9,698 nt of DNA from an uncultured Bacillota bacterium (GTDB taxonomy: Bacteria; Bacillota; Clostridia; Peptostreptococcales; Anaerovoracaceae): the NCBI GenBank assembly GCA_946408315.1, contig CAMJRV010000061.1:1-9698 (forward strand), read 5' to 3'. A program made the translations under genes and the position numbers. The notes under the pieces are model-generated. The model ran no database searches. It was not told the DNA's origin and worked only from the letters and a program-made list of their open reading frames with translations. Position 1 is the stretch's first letter. Each line of letters starts with the position of its first letter. This document shows, piece by piece, positions 7,937-9,698 of the stretch.

Positions 7937-8141
7937 CTCCGCACTGGGAGCAACGAGACGCTTCCCTGTGGACCCCCGGTATTCCGAAAACACCCAGCCC
8001 GTCCGCATTATCGAACAACACGTCATCCGTGTCTGGATCAGGTAAAAACAGCAACTTGCGCTTTTTCGCGCTCCACAAAATAGGACTTTCACTTTGAATA
8101 TATCCCGGCACCATTTGGCCGCTGCAAAACGGACAGTCCAT
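7911..8141 (-). CDS. Small zinc-ribbon protein, DUF6487-like
   Basis: A 76-residue soluble protein with paired cysteines at both ends, CPFC at 3-6 and CSQC at 64-67, which together would bind one zinc ion as a zinc ribbon. The sequence between them (GYIQSESPILWSAKKRK, a hydrophobic-acidic middle) has the pattern of the small DUF6487-type proteins found widely in Bacillota, whose function is unknown to me. ATG 8141 is chosen over the in-frame TTG just before it because GGAGG lies 6 bases upstream of the ATG. It begins about 40 bases after the methyltransferase stop and is probably cotranscribed with it. There are no membrane segments or signal peptide. The reading frame is convincing from its motifs and binding site; the biological role is open. 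Confidence 0.8.
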   Translation of the reverse strand: MDCPFCSGQMVPGYIQSESPILWSAKKRKLLFLPDPDTDDVLFDNADGLGVFGIPGVHREASRCSQCGAIVILNQD

Positions 8142-8181
8142 CAAACACCTCCAAGAACCCGATTGAAAAATATTTTAATCT

Positions 8182-8808
8182 TTATGCCTCCTGATGCCTC
8201 CTGCACACGACAAAGCTGATAGAGAAATTATGTCCGGTAATCACGGCTTCATAGGAGACCGTCATTCCCTGTCTCTGCAAAAAATCCCGATAGGTTTGAT
8301 GGGTCCATCGGCTGAAGGTTTTGAAACCGAATGCCTCCATCAGCCATTCCACCAGATAGTACCGGATATTCTCCCGTGTAAATGTCGGTGCGATCATGAT
8401 CCCGCCATCTTTTAAAACCCTCTTGATTTCTTCGATCGCACGGGCAGGATCGGGCATAATATGCAGCGCGTTGGCAATTACAACCGCGTCGAACGTATCG
8501 TCCCCGTAACGCAAATTCGTGGCGTCTGCCACCGCAAAGGTCACGTTTGGCGGCAGCGCTTTTTTTCGCGCCTGTGCGATCATCTCAGGAGAAAAGTCCG
8601 TCACCTCGAGGGCGTTGCAGTTTTCAGCAATCCTGCCCGAGAAGATTCCCGGACCGGCAGCCAGCTCCAAAACGTTCATCTCTTTGCTCAGATGTTCCGC
8701 AATCTTGCTTTCCGTTTCTGAATAGGCGCCTTTCGCTGCTTTTCCTCCCCAGGTAAACCACCCGTAAATCCTGGCTGTTCTCGACCAAAAGCTCTTATTG
8801 TCGTCCAT
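8182..8808 (-). CDS. Class I SAM-dependent methyltransferase (UbiE/Methyltransf_11-like)
   Basis: A 208-residue soluble enzyme that would transfer a methyl group from S-adenosylmethionine to an unknown, probably small, acceptor. SAM-binding motif I is VLELAAGPG at 46-54, an acidic residue after strand two lies in VTDFSPEMI (69-77), ADATNLRYGDDTFDAVV (94-110) covers the adenine-contacting and post-motif region, and VLKDGGIMIAP at 131-141 is the usual late strand. The N-terminus FWSRTARIYGWF is typical of small Bacillota members. The start ATG has GGGAG 4 bases ahead. It lies about 150 bases after an ABC exporter subunit, and methyltransferases often follow such transporters in clostridial transport clusters (recalled association, not tested). 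Its last codons hold a 10-base tandem duplication. The family is sure, the substrate is not. Confidence 0.9.
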   Translation of the reverse strand: MDDNKSFWSRTARIYGWFTWGGKAAKGAYSETESKIAEHLSKEMNVLELAAGPGIFSGRIAENCNALEVTDFSPEMIAQARKKALPPNVTFAVADATNLRYGDDTFDAVVIANALHIMPDPARAIEEIKRVLKDGGIMIAPTFTRENIRYYLVEWLMEAFGFKTFSRWTHQTYRDFLQRQGMTVSYEAVITGHNFSISFVVCRRHQEA

Positions 8809-8840
8809 TTTTCTCCCATCCTATCCCAAGATAAAGCAAA

Positions 8841-8921
8841 GGCTTCTGCAACGCCTGAGACCGGCGGCTTCCCCGCGCTTTGCGGGGGCCGTCTCATCGT
8901 CTCTATTTTATCACAGAAGCC
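8841..8921 (-). other. Nested inverted repeat upstream of the methyltransferase
   Basis: Three nested arms are visible: GGCTTCTG (8841-8848) with CAGAAGCC (8914-8921); TGAGAC (8856-8861) with GTCTCA (8891-8896), continued by GGC/GCC; and CCCCGC (8871-8876) with GCGGGG (8882-8887) around a GCTTT loop. In RNA this makes a strong GC-rich hairpin at the start of the methyltransferase leader, or a structure in read-through RNA from the transporter. No adjacent T-run follows on the minus strand, so a simple terminator is unlikely. It matches no riboswitch I know. Confidence 0.6.
8905..8913 (-). promoter_or_regulatory. Candidate extended -10 promoter for the methyltransferase
   Basis: TGATAAAAT on the minus strand fits the extended -10 form TG-N-TAnnnT, with -10 TAAAAT one base off consensus. 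No good -35 stands at the right distance: TTGACC lies too far upstream (about 25 bases) and TTCGAC is poor. Transcription would begin near 8898, just before the main hairpin, giving a leader of about 90 bases. Confidence 0.35.
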
Positions 8922-8955
8922 AAAAAATGTCGAACGGGTCAAACCTACATCAAGA

Positions 8956-9698
8956 TTAAATCTGCCAGGATTCCGCTTTTTGCCTGATTTCCCAGAACCG
9001 TTTATAGACGCCGTCTTCCAGAATCAATTCCTCATGGGTCCCCCTGGCGGCAATTTTCCCATCCTCCAAAACCAGGATCTGGTCTGCATTCTGGATCGTT
9101 TTCATGCGGTGGGCGATGATAACGATCGTTTTGCCGGAAACAAGGGTGCTGATCGCCTGCTGAACCAGCTGTTCATTTTCAGGGTCGATGCTTGCAGTCG
9201 CTTCATCTAAAATGATGATGGGCGCGTTTTTGAGCATGGCCCTCGCGATGGAAATCCGCTGCTTTTCTCCTCCCGAAAGGGTGGAGCCTCCGTCTCCGAT
9301 TACCGTCTGATACCCGTCGGGCAGCGCCATAATAAATTCATGGCAGCAGGCGGCCCTGGCCGCTTCAACGACGTCTCCCTCACTTGCGTCGGCCCGGCCG
9401 AAGCGGATATTATTTTCAATCGTATCGTGAAACAGGTACACCTGCTGAAAAACCATGCTGATGTTCGCAAGCAGGCTGTCGCAGTTCATTTCTTTTACAT
9501 CGGTGCCTCCCACAAGAAGGCTGCCCGAATCCGCATCATAAAACCGGGCTATCAGCCGGGTTAGCGTCGTCTTTCCGCTGCCCGAAGGGCCGACGATTGC
9601 CGTTGTAGACCCTTGCGGAATCCGGAAGGTCGCGTCTTCAATCACAGTCCGGTCATCATAGGAAAACGATACGTTCTGAAATTCAATATCATATGCTG
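8956..9698 (-). CDS. ABC exporter-type transporter, C-terminal ATP-binding domain (partial)
   Basis: The end of an ABC transporter gene that enters from beyond the window. An open frame continues to the last base and reads AYDIEFQNVSFSYDDRT before the GTG at 9645, so that GTG is not the true start. The visible 247 or so residues are a complete nucleotide-binding domain: the aromatic A-loop in FSYDD, Walker A GPSGSGKTT, Q-loop VFQQ, the exporter-type X-loop GDGGSTLSGGEKQR containing the signature, Walker B IIILDEAT, the D-loop SIDPEN and the switch histidine in IIAHR. IEFQNVSFSY at the front is typical of subunits that carry a six-helix membrane domain fused upstream, so a permease-ATPase half-transporter is expected. 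The pattern MVFQQVYLFHDTIENNIRFG recalls clostridial and YbtPQ/IrtAB-like heterodimeric transporters. Cargo is unknown. Confidence 0.92.
   Translation of the reverse strand, partial: AYDIEFQNVSFSYDDRTVIEDATFRIPQGSTTAIVGPSGSGKTTLTRLIARFYDADSGSLLVGGTDVKEMNCDSLLANISMVFQQVYLFHDTIENNIRFGRADASEGDVVEAARAACCHEFIMALPDGYQTVIGDGGSTLSGGEKQRISIARAMLKNAPIIILDEATASIDPENEQLVQQAISTLVSGKTIVIIAHRMKTIQNADQILVLEDGKIAARGTHEELILEDGVYKRFWEIRQKAESWQI

Noticed and set aside
8841..8921. Known riboswitch (cobalamin, SAM or molybdenum cofactor class) in the methyltransferase leader
   Set aside because: Some GC-rich segments recall the cobalamin and Moco elements, but I could not find their conserved boxes in order.
8688..8942. 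Open frame of 84 codons upstream of and overlapping the methyltransferase
   Set aside because: It crosses the nested hairpin, has a low-complexity basic translation and no family resemblance, and overlaps a solid gene in another frame.
8956..9645. Treating the GTG at 9645 as the start of a stand-alone ATPase
   Set aside because: The frame stays open to the window edge and the residues before it (IEFQNVSFSYDD) are a conserved part of the ABC domain, so the gene is only truncated by the window.
1..9698. CRISPR array, tRNA or rRNA gene, insertion sequence or prophage attachment site
   Set aside because: I saw no regularly spaced repeats, cloverleaf-like segment, transposase or integrase motif, or terminal inverted repeats on either strand.

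Overview
The window looks like chromosomal DNA of a Gram-positive bacterium of the phylum Bacillota, more likely a clostridial or Paenibacillus-like lineage than a lactic-acid one. This rests on GGAGG-type ribosome binding sites, a TTGACA promoter, TTG as a start codon, middling GC, and gene families common in that phylum (a glycerophosphotransferase-like GT-B, a SunS-like glycosyltransferase with helical repeats, a small DUF6487-like zinc ribbon). The placement is inference. All seven credible genes lie on the minus strand, so the region reads from right to left. No stretch longer than 180 bases lacks a gene.

Right end (about 9698 to 7894): the ATP-binding end of an ABC exporter-type transporter enters from beyond the window. 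It is followed by a small class I methyltransferase and a 76-residue zinc-ribbon protein. A promoter-like extended -10 and a nested inverted repeat lie between transporter and methyltransferase. A hairpin plus T-run closes this group.

Left three quarters (7859 to 11): a TTGACA-17-TATTGT promoter opens a four-gene operon for building or decorating a surface glycan or glycoprotein. The order is (1) a GT2 glycosyltransferase with a long helical-repeat tail, (2) a GT-B glycerophosphotransferase-like enzyme fused to a predicted beta-propeller, (3) a second GT2 glycosyltransferase with a C-terminal Rossmann domain, and (4) a radical SAM protein with an auxiliary-cluster region and a similar C-terminal Rossmann domain. 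Genes 2-3 overlap by ATGA and genes 3-4 abut as TAAATG, so the last three are probably translationally coupled. Only 10 bases follow the last gene, so the operon may continue outside.

The most notable point is a base-composition break inside gene 2, close to the border between its transferase and propeller domains. By hand count GC is about 56% at 4321-4680 and about 39% at 3901-4200. From there the DNA stays AT-richer through the last two genes. This suggests that the propeller, the second GT2 and the radical SAM gene arrived as a block spliced onto a resident operon, as in serotype-type switching of surface glycans. The fusion, the shared C-terminal domain and the radical SAM enzyme together make this a plausible undescribed glycan-modification system. 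Its substrate and product cannot be read from the sequence.
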